NCBI RefSeq assembly: GCF_030813355.1
Contig: NZ_JAUSUD010000001.1
Location: forward strand, 1 to 64,000
DNA length: 64,000 nucleotides
Source: Metabacillus malikii
GTDB lineage: Bacteria; Bacillota; Bacilli; Bacillales; Bacillaceae
Direction: 5' to 3'
Shown: positions 1 through 10,198 of the stretch, piece after piece
Numbering within the stretch: position 1 is the first letter of the stretch
How the letters are laid out: every line of letters begins with the position of its first letter
Notes under the pieces: model-generated
The model's database searches: none
Told to the model about the DNA's origin: nothing
What the model saw: the letters and a program-made list of their open reading frames with translations, nothing else
Position numbers and translations under genes: made by a program

Positions 1-123
1 GTTGGGTGGGTGATTGAGTAAACTTGGTTAAGTACTTCAATCGTAGCATAGTCATGGGACATTTTTGTGTCCAAAATTATTATTTCATACACCAGGAAAC
101 TATAAAATTTTTCTACTGTGGAT

Positions 124-255
124 AAGCGCTTCGACATCCAGCTCCAGCGCCTAGCCCCTCGAGGTCATAAGCCGCAAATGAATCGAAGACAAAGAACGTC
201 TTCTATTCATTTGCGTCTTATGCTTGTCGGGGCTGATCAAGGCGCTTGCGCTTTT
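124..255. repeat. Long imperfect hairpin repeat (about 130 bp)
   Basis: Two arms of about 45-55 bases pair across a short loop near 190-197. The left arm (from about 145) contains AGCGCC, TAGCCCC, CATAAG and GCAAATGAAT. The right arm carries their complements, ending in GGCGCTTGCGC near 250. It is much richer in GC than its surroundings and contains no ORF. It looks like a non-coding dispersed element of the MITE or extragenic palindrome type. Only one copy is seen in this window, so the claim that it is dispersed is inference. Confidence 0.6.
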
Positions 256-313
256 GTTCTTTTCCTAAAAAGTATATAAGTATTTATACATATGACATTA
301 TGGGATTTTTCGA

Positions 314-331
314 AAAAATTGCGCAATTTTT
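314..331. promoter_or_regulatory. Perfect 18-bp palindrome upstream of cheR, with nearby -10-like box
   Basis: AAAAATTGC/GCAATTTTT is a perfect palindrome centred between 322 and 323. A TATACT hexamer lies at 344-349, about 70 bases before the cheR start, with only a weak -35 candidate (TTGCGC 319-324, 19-base spacer) inside the palindrome. This arrangement would suit a repressor operator over a promoter, but no known operator was recognised. Confidence 0.3.
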
Positions 332-377
332 ATATAGATAAGATATACTAGTAATTATTCAAAGTAGGAGACGTTAG

Positions 378-1202
<825 letters not shown>

Positions 1203-1277
1203 AAATAGTATGTTTTTAAATATAGTTATGTTATATTATTACTTAAAAGCGTTAGTGCGTTGAAGGGAGAGAGAGTT

Positions 1278-2450
1278 ATGAGATATTTAACAGCAGGTGA
1301 ATCACATGGACCTCAGCTAACAGCGATAGTTGAAGGAGTTCCAGCGGGTTTAAATTTAACGGCAGAAGATATAAATATTGACTTAGCTAGAAGACAAAAA
1401 GGGTACGGCCGTGGTCGTAGAATGCAAATAGAAAAGGACCAAGTGAAGATTTTGGGTGGAGTAAGACACGGTAGAGCTTTAGGCTCGCCAATTTCTTTAG
1501 TTGTTGAGAATAATGATTGGAAGCATTGGACGAAAATCATGGGAGCCGAACCGATCTCTCAAGAAGAAGAACAGGAAGTAAAACGTCAGATTACTCGTCC
1601 AAGACCTGGACATGCAGACCTAGTCGGTGCGATGAAATACGGGCATCGCGATATGAGAAATGTACTTGAGCGTTCGTCAGCACGTGAAACAACAGTTCGT
1701 GTTGCTGTTGGAGCTTTAGCGAAGCAGATTCTATCAGAATTAGGAATAAAAGTGGTCGGTCATGTCTTAGAAATAGGCGGAGTTAGGGCTGAAAATCAAT
1801 CATACAAAAATGCAGATGATTTACTAGCTGTTACCGAAGAGTCGCCAGTTAGATGCTATGACCGTGATGCTGAGACTAAAATGATGGAAGCAATTGATAC
1901 AGCCAAAGAAAATGGTGACTCTATTGGAGGTATAGTTGAAGTTGTTGTTGAGGGGCTTCCAGCTGGAATAGGAAGTTATGTTCACTATGACCGAAAATTA
2001 GATAGCAAAATTGCCGGTGCAATTGTTAGTATAAATGCTTTCAAAGGTGTTGAATTTGGAATAGGTTTTGAGGCTGCGCGTAAGTTCGGTAGTCAAGTTC
2101 ATGATGAAATTCAATGGAATAAAGAAGATGGGTATACTCGTAAATCAAATCGTTTAGGTGGTTTTGAAGGTGGCATGACAACAGGGATGCCAATTGTTGT
2201 GAGAGGTGTTATGAAGCCAATCCCAACATTATATAAACCATTACAAAGTGTCGATATTGATAGCAAGGAACCATTTACAGCAAGTATCGAACGCTCTGAT
2301 AGCTGTGCAGTACCTGCAGCAAGTGTCGTAGCCGAAGCTGTTGTTGCATGGGAAGTTGCAAATGCGATTGTTGAACAATTTGGTGTTGATCGTATGGAGC
2401 TAATAAAGGAAAATGTTGATAAATTACGTGAATATATGAGGGGATTTTAA
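1278..2450 (+). CDS. aroC: Chorismate synthase
   Basis: Last step of the shikimate pathway: trans elimination of phosphate from EPSP to give chorismate, needing reduced FMN. The protein begins [16 protein letters not shown], the family's N-terminal signature, and carries the [11 protein letters not shown] and arginine-rich flavin/substrate segments. At 390 residues it has the normal length. The start is the ATG at 1278, after AGGGAGAGAG; a TTG at 1260 lies in frame but has no ribosome binding site. The stop codon overlaps the aroB start by one base (TAATG), indicating translational coupling. B. subtilis literature calls this gene aroF. Confidence 0.96.
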   Translation: MRYLTAGESHGPQLTAIVEGVPAGLNLTAEDINIDLARRQKGYGRGRRMQIEKDQVKILGGVRHGRALGSPISLVVENNDWKHWTKIMGAEPISQEEEQEVKRQITRPRPGHADLVGAMKYGHRDMRNVLERSSARETTVRVAVGALAKQILSELGIKVVGHVLEIGGVRAENQSYKNADDLLAVTEESPVRCYDRDAETKMMEAIDTAKENGDSIGGIVEVVVEGLPAGIGSYVHYDRKLDSKIAGAIVSINAFKGVEFGIGFEAARKFGSQVHDEIQWNKEDGYTRKSNRLGGFEGGMTTGMPIVVRGVMKPIPTLYKPLQSVDIDSKEPFTASIERSDSCAVPAASVVAEAVVAWEVANAIVEQFGVDRMELIKENVDKLREYMRGF

Positions 2451-3547
2451 TGGAGTCAATTGTTGTCAATACGTCTGTTGATACGTATCCGGTTATTGTT
2501 GGCAATAATGCAAAAAGTGAAATTCCGAATATAATAGAGAGCCTGTCTCCTTCTAAAATCCTTATTGTTACTGATACAGCGGTTGATTCATTATATGGTG
2601 AAGAACTCTTCACCATATTAGCAGCTAAGTGGCCAACATTCAAATTTGTAATAAAGAGTGGTGAAGCATCAAAATCATTTGAGTCATTTTATGAATTACA
2701 TACGTATGCACTTGAGCAAGAATTGGACCGGAAATCAGTAATCATTGCTTTTGGTGGTGGGGTTGTTGGAGATTTAACTGGTTTTGTAGCTGCTACTTAT
2801 ATGAGGGGTATCCCATTCATTCAAGTACCAACGACTTTACTGGCACATGACAGTGCAGTTGGTGGTAAAGTAGCGATTAACCATCCGGAAGGAAAAAATA
2901 TGATAGGTGCCTTCTACCAGCCCAAAGCGGTTGTATATGATACGTCATACTTGAAAAGTCTTCCAGAGAGTGAATTAAGATCGGGATTTGCAGAGGTTAT
3001 TAAACACTCATTAATAAGAAGCAACTCTCTCTACCAATTTTTATATAAAGAAATTAAACTGTTAAAACATCTATCAACAGAACATCTTCAAAAAGTGATA
3101 CTTGAAGGAATCCAAATTAAAGCTGATGTCGTTTCAAAGGATGAAAAAGAATTAGGACTACGTGCAATTCTTAATTTTGGGCATACACTTGGTCATGCAG
3201 TTGAAGCTGAGGCAGGGTATGGTAAGTTATCACATGGGGATTCAATTGCAATTGGAATGATATTTGCAACATGGTTAAGTAATAAGAAAATCAATGCAAA
3301 TTTACCTTATAAACAACTGAAAACATGGTTTTCATCGCTAGGCTTTCCGACTGTCATTCCTAGCGAATATAAAACAGAACAACTTATAAGTAGAATGAAA
3401 AAAGATAAAAAAGCAAAATCTAATCAGATTACAATGATTCTATTAGAGCAAATAGGTAACACATCAATGGTGAAATTTACTGAACAAGAGTTGTTAGCAC
3501 TATTAGACGAGTGGAGAGCTATAGAACGAGGTGACAAGCTTGATTAG
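2450..3547 (+). CDS. aroB: 3-dehydroquinate synthase
   Basis: Second shikimate-pathway step: converts DAHP to 3-dehydroquinate using NAD and a divalent metal. The NAD-binding FGGGVVGDLTGF motif lies at about residues 99-110, PTTLLAHDSAVGGK follows, and the metal-ligand segments FAEVIKH and NFGHTLGHAVE are intact. The 365 residues are typical. The ATG overlaps the aroC stop by one base and the 3' end overlaps the start of aroH, so the three genes are co-translated. I see nothing missing from the active site. Confidence 0.96.
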   Translation: MESIVVNTSVDTYPVIVGNNAKSEIPNIIESLSPSKILIVTDTAVDSLYGEELFTILAAKWPTFKFVIKSGEASKSFESFYELHTYALEQELDRKSVIIAFGGGVVGDLTGFVAATYMRGIPFIQVPTTLLAHDSAVGGKVAINHPEGKNMIGAFYQPKAVVYDTSYLKSLPESELRSGFAEVIKHSLIRSNSLYQFLYKEIKLLKHLSTEHLQKVILEGIQIKADVVSKDEKELGLRAILNFGHTLGHAVEAEAGYGKLSHGDSIAIGMIFATWLSNKKINANLPYKQLKTWFSSLGFPTVIPSEYKTEQLISRMKKDKKAKSNQITMILLEQIGNTSMVKFTEQELLALLDEWRAIERGDKLD

Positions 3548-3905
3548 AGGTATCAGAGGGGCAATAACGGTCAAGGAAAATACCAGTGATATGATATTAA
3601 CTGCAACAAAGAAGCTAATAATGAAAATGATTGTTGAAAATCACATTAAACCAGATGCTGTTGCACAAGTAATCATGACTGTAACAAATGACCTAAATGC
3701 TGCATTTCCTGCAAAAGCATTAAGAGAATTAGAAAATTGGAATTATGTACCTGTAATGTGTATGCAAGAAATACCTGTTCCAAATAGTTTGGAAATGTGT
3801 ATAAGAGTCATGATGACTGTTGAAACAGAGCTTAGTCAGGATGAGATTAATCATATTTATTTGGAGCGAGCTGTTATTCTAAGACCTGATTTAGCTAATC
3901 AATAA
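3540..3905 (+). CDS. aroH: Chorismate mutase, AroH class
   Basis: Monofunctional trimeric chorismate mutase converting chorismate to prephenate for Phe and Tyr synthesis. The 121-residue protein starts IRGIRGAITV, as in the B. subtilis enzyme, and retains the segments around the active-site cysteine (VMCMQEIPVPN) and arginine (LEMCIRVMM). The TTG at 3540 is preferred because GAGGTG ends six bases before it and it gives the expected N-terminus. A GTG at 3531 is in frame but lies inside that ribosome binding site. The gene overlaps the end of aroB. Confidence 0.93.
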   Translation: MIRGIRGAITVKENTSDMILTATKKLIMKMIVENHIKPDAVAQVIMTVTNDLNAAFPAKALRELENWNYVPVMCMQEIPVPNSLEMCIRVMMTVETELSQDEINHIYLERAVILRPDLANQ

Positions 3906-3927
3906 ATATCTCATTTGGAAAACATTC

Positions 3928-3957
3928 TTGACATTAATTGGTTCGATGTAATACGAT
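3928..3957 (+). promoter_or_regulatory. Probable trp operon promoter
   Basis: A perfect -35 box TTGACA lies at 3928-3933. A -10-like TACGAT follows at 3952-3957 with an 18-base spacer; TAATAC at 3949-3954 is an alternative. It sits after the aroH stop and just before the GAG/TAG leader repeats, as expected for the internal trp promoter of the supraoperon. Confidence 0.65.
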
Positions 3958-3969
3958 GAGAGAGAAGAT

Positions 3970-4032
3970 TAGTAATGATATGAGCAGAGTAGAATAGTAT
4001 AGGGTAGTTGAGAATGAGTTAGTTTAGCTGAG
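3970..4032 (+). promoter_or_regulatory. TRAP-binding leader: about eleven GAG/TAG triplets
   Basis: GAG or TAG triplets begin at 3982, 3987, 3990, 3995, 4000, 4005, 4010, 4016, 4020, 4025 and 4030, mostly five bases apart, with more upstream at 3958 and 3970. Triplets with two-base spacers in an untranslated trp leader are the known binding site of the tryptophan-activated 11-subunit protein TRAP (mtrB product). The position between promoter and terminator matches trp attenuation in B. subtilis. Confidence 0.88.
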
Positions 4033-4056
4033 GTTTTTTTAAAATGGCACAAGTCT

Positions 4057-4090
4057 ACCCAAAAACAAGGAATTGTTTTTGGGTTTTTTT
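4057..4090 (+). terminator. trp leader intrinsic terminator (attenuator)
   Basis: ACCCAAAAAC (4057-4066) pairs with GTTTTTGGGT (4075-4084) across an eight-base loop, followed by TTTTTT to 4090. The CTACCC at 4055-4060 can instead pair with GGGTAG at 4002-4007 inside the TRAP site. TRAP binding would therefore block the antiterminator and let this terminator form. Confidence 0.88.
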
Positions 4091-4189
4091 AAACTTGTAT
4101 TAGTGTGAATATTTAAGTATTTGTAAAATTTCTGAATATTCATATTGTCACTTTTTAATCTTCAATTGTTAACCTCCTAAATCCTCATT

Positions 4190-4210
4190 CTCCAAACAAA
4201 TTTGGAGGAG
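4190..4210 (+). promoter_or_regulatory. Hairpin covering the trpE ribosome binding site
   Basis: CTCCAAA (4190-4196) pairs perfectly with TTTGGAG (4201-4207) around a CAAA loop, burying most of the GGAGGAG Shine-Dalgarno sequence (4204-4210). An upstream CCTCC at 4173-4177 could also pair with it. In B. subtilis TRAP lowers trpE translation through a structure that hides its ribosome binding site; this hairpin could act the same way. Confidence 0.6.
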
Positions 4211-4218
4211 TGAGCCTA

Positions 4219-5760
4219 TTGAATTTTTCTTCTTTTACAACCTTTCGTGAAGACAGCAAACATTTTCGTACGATACCAATCGTGCAAAAATGTGAAGTGA
4301 ATCAAATAACACCCATTCAATTATTTCAGCTATTTCAAAAGGAAGCTGTTTATTTATTAGAGAGTAAGGATGCGGAGTCGGAATGGTCTCGCTATTCTTT
4401 TATTGGCCTCAACCCTTTTTTATTTATTGAAGAGAGTCACGGTGAATTTTCTATTTTAAATGAGCAACGAAAAACGTTAACAAAATCACCATCTATAACT
4501 GAAATTTTTAAAAAGCTACAAAACCACTTATCTATAAAAATGCCAGAAATAAAATTACCTTTCGTAGGTGGTGCTGTTGGCTATATAGGATATGATACGG
4601 TTTCAATCTTAGAAAAAATAGAAACACATAAAGTGGATGATTTAAAACAGCAAAATTGTATGTTTTTTGTTTGTGAAACGATTATAGCTTTTGACCATCA
4701 TGAAAATGAATTGTACTTTATTCATTATGAAAGAGTTAACCGAAATGAAGACGAGGAACAGCTGAAGGCAATTTATCAATTAGCTCAAGCAAAACTTAAT
4801 AAATATGTCAGTAAATTAAATATAAAGGTTCAACCAGACAATTTACCTATCGAAGAAATTGAAGAATTTGAAGTGAATTTTGATGGTATTAAATCTAATT
4901 ACGAAAAAGATAAGTTTTTAAAAGATGTCGAACGTATAAAAGAATATATTCGTGCCGGTGATATATTCCAAGGTGTGCTTTCGCAACGATTTGAAATTCC
5001 AATAACATCTAGTGGGTTTTCTTTGTATCGAATTTTAAGAATTGTGAATCCATCTCCGTATATGTTTTATATTCGCTTTAATGATACAGAGTTGGTAGGA
5101 AGCTCCCCTGAAAGACTTATATACATCCAAAATAAGCATCTAGAAATCCACCCAATTGCAGGTACGAGAAGACGCGGGAAAACGATTGAAGAAGATATCT
5201 ATTTTGAAGAAGAATTGAAAAATGATGAAAAAGAAAAGGCTGAACATTATATGCTAGTTGATTTAGCACGTAATGATTTAGGTAGAGTTGCTGAATATGG
5301 TTCTGTCCAGACACCAATGTTAATGGAATGCGGCCGTTTTTCGCATGTTATGCATCTAATATCTAAAGTTACAGCTAGATTGAAAGACGATGTTCATCCT
5401 ATGGATGCTTTACTTTCTTCTTTTCCGGCTGGAACAGTATCTGGTGCCCCGAAAATTAGGGCAATGCAAATTATCCAAGAATTAGAGCCAACAGCTAGAG
5501 GAAGCTATGCAGGTAGTGTCGCTTATGTCGGGTTTGATGGAAATATTGATTCATGCATAACGATAAGAACAATTACGGTGAAAAATAATATTGCATATGT
5601 GCAAGCAGGTGCAGGCGTTGTAGCAGATAGTGACCCGGCACTAGAATATAAAGAAACTCGTAATAAGGCAAGTGCATTAATTAAAACTATTCAATTAGCT
5701 GAGAAGGTATTTACTAAGGGAGGTAGCGAACATGAAGAATTTGTTAGCACAATGTATTGA
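4219..5760 (+). CDS. trpE: Anthranilate synthase component I
   Basis: Catalytic subunit converting chorismate to anthranilate, the first committed step of tryptophan synthesis. The glutamine amidotransferase subunit is not in this operon; in bacilli it is encoded in the folate cluster (family knowledge). The 513-residue protein has the tryptophan feedback motif LLESKD near the N-terminus, PIAGTRRRG, and SSFPAGTVSGAPKIRAM. The TTG at 4219 is preferred: GGAGGAG ends eight bases before it and the N-terminus NFSS matches B. subtilis. The in-frame GTG at 4210 touches the ribosome binding site. The 3' end overlaps trpD by 29 bases. Confidence 0.95.
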   Translation: MNFSSFTTFREDSKHFRTIPIVQKCEVNQITPIQLFQLFQKEAVYLLESKDAESEWSRYSFIGLNPFLFIEESHGEFSILNEQRKTLTKSPSITEIFKKLQNHLSIKMPEIKLPFVGGAVGYIGYDTVSILEKIETHKVDDLKQQNCMFFVCETIIAFDHHENELYFIHYERVNRNEDEEQLKAIYQLAQAKLNKYVSKLNIKVQPDNLPIEEIEEFEVNFDGIKSNYEKDKFLKDVERIKEYIRAGDIFQGVLSQRFEIPITSSGFSLYRILRIVNPSPYMFYIRFNDTELVGSSPERLIYIQNKHLEIHPIAGTRRRGKTIEEDIYFEEELKNDEKEKAEHYMLVDLARNDLGRVAEYGSVQTPMLMECGRFSHVMHLISKVTARLKDDVHPMDALLSSFPAGTVSGAPKIRAMQIIQELEPTARGSYAGSVAYVGFDGNIDSCITIRTITVKNNIAYVQAGAGVVADSDPALEYKETRNKASALIKTIQLAEKVFTKGGSEHEEFVSTMY

Positions 5761-6748
5761 AGGAACAACTTTAACTGAGGAACAGGCAGAGGAAGTAATG
5801 AACCTTATTATGACTGGTAATGCTACTCCGAGTCAGATTGCTAGTCTAGTTTCAATTATGAGATTACGCGGCGAAACGGTTGAAGAATTAGTAGGTTTTG
5901 CGCGCTCAATGAAAAAACATATGACTTCAATCCCTTATGAGCATGATGTTGTAGATACATGTGGTACTGGTGGAGATGGGGCATCCACTTTTAACATTTC
6001 AACAGCTGCAGCTATCGTTGTGTCTTCTTTTAGCGTAAAAGTTGCAAAGCATGGAAATCGTGCTTTTACATCGAAAAGTGGTAGTGCAGATGTTATTGAA
6101 AAGTTAGGTATTCAAATTCAAACGACACAGGAAGAAGCGATAGAAAACCTTAATAAACAAAATATGAGCTTTTTATTCGCTCCGATGTTTCATTCATCAA
6201 TGAAGCACGCGGTAAATCCGCGAAAAGAAATTGGATTCCGGACAGTTTTTAATTTATTAGGCCCTTTAGCAAACCCTGCAAATGCAAAACGACAAGTTAT
6301 TGGGGTATATTCAACGGTTTATGCAGAAAAGATGGCTGAAGCATTAAAACGATTAGGTGCAGAACATATCTTACTTGTTACGGGTAGAGACGGATTGGAT
6401 GAAATCTCAATCACTACCGAAACAGATGTAGTAGAATTGAAGAATGGGATTATTTCAAGATATGTTTTACACCCTAATGATGTGGGTCTCTCGGAGGGAT
6501 GCTTAGATGAGTTAAAAGTTTCAACCCCTGATGAAAGTGCACGTCTGATTGAATCTGTTTTTAAGGGAAGTGCACCAGAAAGTGCTAAAAACATAGTTGC
6601 AGTTAATGCGGCTGCAGCATTATATGTTGCAGGGTACGTCCCATCAATAGGTGACGGTGTCATCCTTGCTAAGGAAGCAATAGTAAATGGAGGGGCACTC
6701 CGTCAATTAGAAATGCTACGGAACCAAGTGGAGGAGAACTATGCTTAA
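5732..6748 (+). CDS. trpD: Anthranilate phosphoribosyltransferase
   Basis: Transfers phosphoribose from PRPP to anthranilate, step two of the tryptophan branch. The PRPP-binding motif VDTCGTGGDGASTFN (about residues 72-86), the KHGNRAFTS segment and the GPLANPA segment are all intact. The 338 residues are normal. The ATG at 5732 follows AAGGGAGG and lies inside the end of trpE; its own end overlaps the trpC start, so the trp genes form a tightly coupled series. Confidence 0.96.
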   Translation: MKNLLAQCIEGTTLTEEQAEEVMNLIMTGNATPSQIASLVSIMRLRGETVEELVGFARSMKKHMTSIPYEHDVVDTCGTGGDGASTFNISTAAAIVVSSFSVKVAKHGNRAFTSKSGSADVIEKLGIQIQTTQEEAIENLNKQNMSFLFAPMFHSSMKHAVNPRKEIGFRTVFNLLGPLANPANAKRQVIGVYSTVYAEKMAEALKRLGAEHILLVTGRDGLDEISITTETDVVELKNGIISRYVLHPNDVGLSEGCLDELKVSTPDESARLIESVFKGSAPESAKNIVAVNAAAALYVAGYVPSIGDGVILAKEAIVNGGALRQLEMLRNQVEENYA

Positions 6749-7505
6749 TAAAATTTTAGAATCAAAAAAGAATGAATTAAGAGAATTAATTTTACCTGAG
6801 GATAAAAAGTTACCTCGATATTCCTTTTATGATGCACTTAAGTCTCCAAAAAGAGATTTAGCTCTTATTGCAGAAGTTAAAAAAGCCTCACCTTCAAAAG
6901 GCTTAATAAAAGAAAATTTTCAACCTATAGATATTGCGTTATCCTACGAAAAGGGAGGGGCGGATTGTTTATCCGTTCTAACTGATGAACCATTCTTTCA
7001 AGGGAAAAGGGAGTACTTAACAGCTATTAAAGAGAATGTAAAACTGCCGATTTTACGTAAAGACTTTATAATTGACCATATTCAAATAGAAGAAGCGAAA
7101 AGAATAGGTGCAGATGCTATCTTATTAATCGGTGAAGCTTTAGAACCGACATTATTAAAGGAATTATATGATCATGCAACAGAATTGAGATTAGATGTAC
7201 TAGTTGAAGTGCATGCTCAAGACGTCTTAGAGTCAGTTCTAAAAGTTTTAACTCCTAGAATATTAGGGGTGAATAATCGAAACTTAAAGACTTTTGAAGT
7301 GAATATTGAACAATTAGCAGATATGGCATCCTTAATTCCAACAGATACGTTGTTAGTAAGTGAAAGTGGCTTATACACTAATGAGGACCTAGTACAAGTC
7401 AAAAAATACGGGGCAAAGGCTGTTTTAATAGGCGAGTCACTAATGAGAAAAGACGACCAAATCATTGCAATAAAGCAGCTCTTTGGAGAATCGGTACATG
7501 TCTAA
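6741..7505 (+). CDS. trpC: Indole-3-glycerol phosphate synthase
   Basis: A (beta/alpha)8-barrel enzyme that closes the indole ring, converting CdRP to indole-3-glycerol phosphate. The barrel motifs EVKKASPSKG, LRKDFI, GVNNRNLKTF and LVSESGLY are present in order, and the 254 residues are typical of a monofunctional TrpC not fused to TrpF. The ATG is inside the trpD 3' end and GGAGGA lies just upstream. The C-terminus overlaps the trpF start region. Confidence 0.96.
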   Translation: MLNKILESKKNELRELILPEDKKLPRYSFYDALKSPKRDLALIAEVKKASPSKGLIKENFQPIDIALSYEKGGADCLSVLTDEPFFQGKREYLTAIKENVKLPILRKDFIIDHIQIEEAKRIGADAILLIGEALEPTLLKELYDHATELRLDVLVEVHAQDVLESVLKVLTPRILGVNNRNLKTFEVNIEQLADMASLIPTDTLLVSESGLYTNEDLVQVKKYGAKAVLIGESLMRKDDQIIAIKQLFGESVHV

Positions 7506-8151
7506 TGCTTTGATTAAATATTGCGGTGTTCGCTCCTTAGAGGATTTGCAAATTGTATCTGCTTCAAGGGCTGACTTTATTGGGTTCATTTTTGCTGAAA
7601 GTAAACGCAAAGTTTATCCTTTACAAGTGAAACAATGGTTAGAGAAAGTAGATTTAAAAGGTAAAAGGTTAGTTGCTGTATTTGTAAATCCAACATTAAG
7701 TGAAGTAGAAGAAGTGTTGTCAAATCTAGCAATCGATGTCATTCAATTTCATGGCAATGAATTACCCGAGCTGATTGAAAAAACGAAAGTGGCCTTTACT
7801 GGATCAATATGGAAGGCACTACATCATCACCAAGAAACGTTACAAGAAATCGATTACTATAAAGATTTTGTCGATGGTTTTGTCATTGACTCAAGAATAG
7901 ATGGTCAATGGGGAGGGACAGGTGTTAGCTTTGATTGGTCGGCTGTCCCTCATTATATTAACTATACAGCTAGTATAAAAAAAGCTCTGCTAATAGCAGG
8001 TGGTGTCAACGAAAATAATATCGAACAATTAGCTTCAATTAATCCTCCAGGTATTGATATATCTAGTGGAATAGAAGAAAATGATAGGAAAAGTAAAATA
8101 AAGATACGGTTATTAGAAGAGAGGATGTTTAGAAATGACAAATTATCCTGA
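7498..8151 (+). CDS. trpF: Phosphoribosylanthranilate isomerase
   Basis: Amadori isomerase converting PRA to CdRP, step three of the branch. The barrel starts with the family motif KYCGVRS, whose cysteine is the usual general base, and ends with LIAGGVN for phosphate binding and the ISSGIE segment. The start is the ATG at 7498, nine bases after GGAG; a TTG at 7483 is in frame but has no site before it. At 217 residues it is of normal size. It overlaps both trpC and trpB, so no internal promoter space exists. Confidence 0.94.
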   Translation: MSNALIKYCGVRSLEDLQIVSASRADFIGFIFAESKRKVYPLQVKQWLEKVDLKGKRLVAVFVNPTLSEVEEVLSNLAIDVIQFHGNELPELIEKTKVAFTGSIWKALHHHQETLQEIDYYKDFVDGFVIDSRIDGQWGGTGVSFDWSAVPHYINYTASIKKALLIAGGVNENNIEQLASINPPGIDISSGIEENDRKSKIKIRLLEERMFRNDKLS

Positions 8152-9364
8152 TATAAACGGACGTTACGGGGAATTTGGTGGGAGATTTGTACCGGAAACA
8201 TTAATGACTCCACTAGCAGAGATAGAAAATGCTCATAAGGATGCAATGAAGGACCCAACTTTTATGGAGGAATATTTTTATCTATTAAAGGAGTATTCTG
8301 GTAGACCCACAGCAGTAACGTTTGCCGGTAACGTCACACGTAAATTAGGTGGAGCAAAAGTTTATTTGAAAAGAGAAGATTTGAACCATACGGGAGCACA
8401 TAAAATAAATAACGCAATTGGTCAGGCTCTACTTGCAAAACGAATGGGCAAAACTAAGGTTATTGCCGAAACAGGTGCTGGACAGCATGGTGTAGCAACA
8501 GCAACAGTAGCAGCTAAATTTGGTATGGAATGCAAGGTTTTCATGGGAGAAGAGGATGTTAAACGTCAACAGCTTAACGTATTCCGAATGCAATTATTAG
8601 GTGCTGAAGTGATACCTGTAACAAGCGGCAATAAAACGCTTAAGGATGCAACAAATGAGGCGATGAGGTACTGGGTACAGAATTGTGAAGACCACTTTTA
8701 TATCATAGGTTCTGTTGTAGGTCCACATCCATATCCTTATATCGTTAGAGAATTTCAGCGTGTGATTGGTGATGAGGCAAAAGCACAATTTTTAGAAATA
8801 GAAGGTCAACTACCAACTAAAGTAGTTGCATGTGTTGGTGGTGGTAGTAACGCTATTGGTATGTTTTCAGCATTTTTGGATGACGAAAATGTAGAATTAG
8901 TCGCTACAGAAGCAGCTGGACTAGGTGTCGAAACGGATATGCATGCGGCAACAATTACGAAAGGAACGAAAGGTGTCCTACATGGATCACTTACGTATCT
9001 ACTACAGGATAAATATGGACAGGTAATTGAACCATATTCCATCTCTGCCGGATTAGATTATCCTGGAATTGGACCAGAACATGCACATTTATCTAGTATA
9101 GGTAGAGTGAATTATGAATCAGTAACTGACAAACAAGCATTAGAGGCTCTAGAGTTTTTAGCTAAGGAAGAAGGTATACTAGCGGCAATTGAATCGGCAC
9201 ATGCATTATCATCTGCCTTTGAACATGCTAAAAAAATGTCTAGTCAAGAAAGCATACTTATCTGTTTATCAGGTCGTGGAGATAAAGATGTTCATACGTT
9301 AATGTCACATTATCAGGAGGAAGTTAAATATGACAACACTCTTCAAGCAACCACTTCAAAATAA
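8135..9364 (+). CDS. trpB: Tryptophan synthase beta chain
   Basis: PLP enzyme that condenses indole with serine to give tryptophan, forming the alpha2-beta2 complex with TrpA. The N-terminus [15 protein letters not shown], the PLP-lysine motif [14 protein letters not shown]-like segment (as [15 protein letters not shown]) and the phosphate-binding [10 protein letters not shown] are clear. The 409 residues are slightly longer than the common 400, with an extended C-terminus that runs past the trpA start. This is the classical TrpB1 type, not the stand-alone TrpB2. Confidence 0.96.
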   Translation: MTNYPDINGRYGEFGGRFVPETLMTPLAEIENAHKDAMKDPTFMEEYFYLLKEYSGRPTAVTFAGNVTRKLGGAKVYLKREDLNHTGAHKINNAIGQALLAKRMGKTKVIAETGAGQHGVATATVAAKFGMECKVFMGEEDVKRQQLNVFRMQLLGAEVIPVTSGNKTLKDATNEAMRYWVQNCEDHFYIIGSVVGPHPYPYIVREFQRVIGDEAKAQFLEIEGQLPTKVVACVGGGSNAIGMFSAFLDDENVELVATEAAGLGVETDMHAATITKGTKGVLHGSLTYLLQDKYGQVIEPYSISAGLDYPGIGPEHAHLSSIGRVNYESVTDKQALEALEFLAKEEGILAAIESAHALSSAFEHAKKMSSQESILICLSGRGDKDVHTLMSHYQEEVKYDNTLQATTSK

Positions 9365-10121
9365 ATTATTTATACCGTTTATTACAGCAGGTGATCCTGA
9401 CCCAGATACAACAGTGGAAATTGCTCTTGCATTACAAAATGCTGGTGCGTCTGCAATTGAGCTAGGGATACCTTACTCAGACCCTGTAGCAGATGGTCCC
9501 GTTATACAAAAAGCCTCTAGTAGAGCATTAGCTAACGGAATGAATATAATACAAGCTATGGAGCTAGTCCCAAAAATGCGGAAAAAAGGATTGAATATAC
9601 CGATAATTCTATTTACGTATTACAATCCTGTGTTACAATTAGAAAAAGAATCCTTTTTCGCTTTACTGCGCAAAAATACAATAGACGGTCTATTAATTCC
9701 TGATATACCATTTGAAGAAAGTGAGGAACTACGTAAACAATGTAAGGAACATTCGATTGCCTTCATTTCGCTTGTAGCTCCAACTTCTTCGAGCCGTATC
9801 AAAATGATTGCAGAACATGCAGAAGGATTTATATACTGTGTATCATCCCTTGGTGTAACGGGTGTTAGAAACACATTTGACCGTTCTATTACTACTTTCT
9901 TAGATGAAGTAAAGAAATATAGTAAAGTACCTGTCGTTGTTGGCTTCGGCGTATCAACAAGAGAACAGGTTGAAGAGTTTTGCAAAATTTGTGATGGTGT
10001 TGTAGTAGGTAGTGCTTTAGTTAGAGAAATTGAGCGATTACAACCAAATTTAGCCAATGAACATTTACGTAAAGAGGCTATTAATGACTTTACAACATAT
10101 GCGCAAACTTTTGGAGCTTAA
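9330..10121 (+). CDS. trpA: Tryptophan synthase alpha chain
   Basis: Cleaves indole-3-glycerol phosphate to indole and glyceraldehyde phosphate; indole is channelled to TrpB. The catalytic glutamate and aspartate lie in [17 protein letters not shown], and the phosphate-binding VGFGVS segment is intact. At 263 residues it is of normal size. The ATG follows CAGGAGGAAG and sits inside the end of trpB. It is the last trp gene; hisC follows after 77 bases without an obvious terminator. Confidence 0.95.
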   Translation: MTTLFKQPLQNKLFIPFITAGDPDPDTTVEIALALQNAGASAIELGIPYSDPVADGPVIQKASSRALANGMNIIQAMELVPKMRKKGLNIPIILFTYYNPVLQLEKESFFALLRKNTIDGLLIPDIPFEESEELRKQCKEHSIAFISLVAPTSSSRIKMIAEHAEGFIYCVSSLGVTGVRNTFDRSITTFLDEVKKYSKVPVVVGFGVSTREQVEEFCKICDGVVVGSALVREIERLQPNLANEHLRKEAINDFTTYAQTFGA

Positions 10122-10198
10122 AGTAGTTAATCATCAATAACAATTTTGGAGAACTAATAGTAATTTGAAATTGTTTTAGAGTAGGAGAGATGTTTTCT

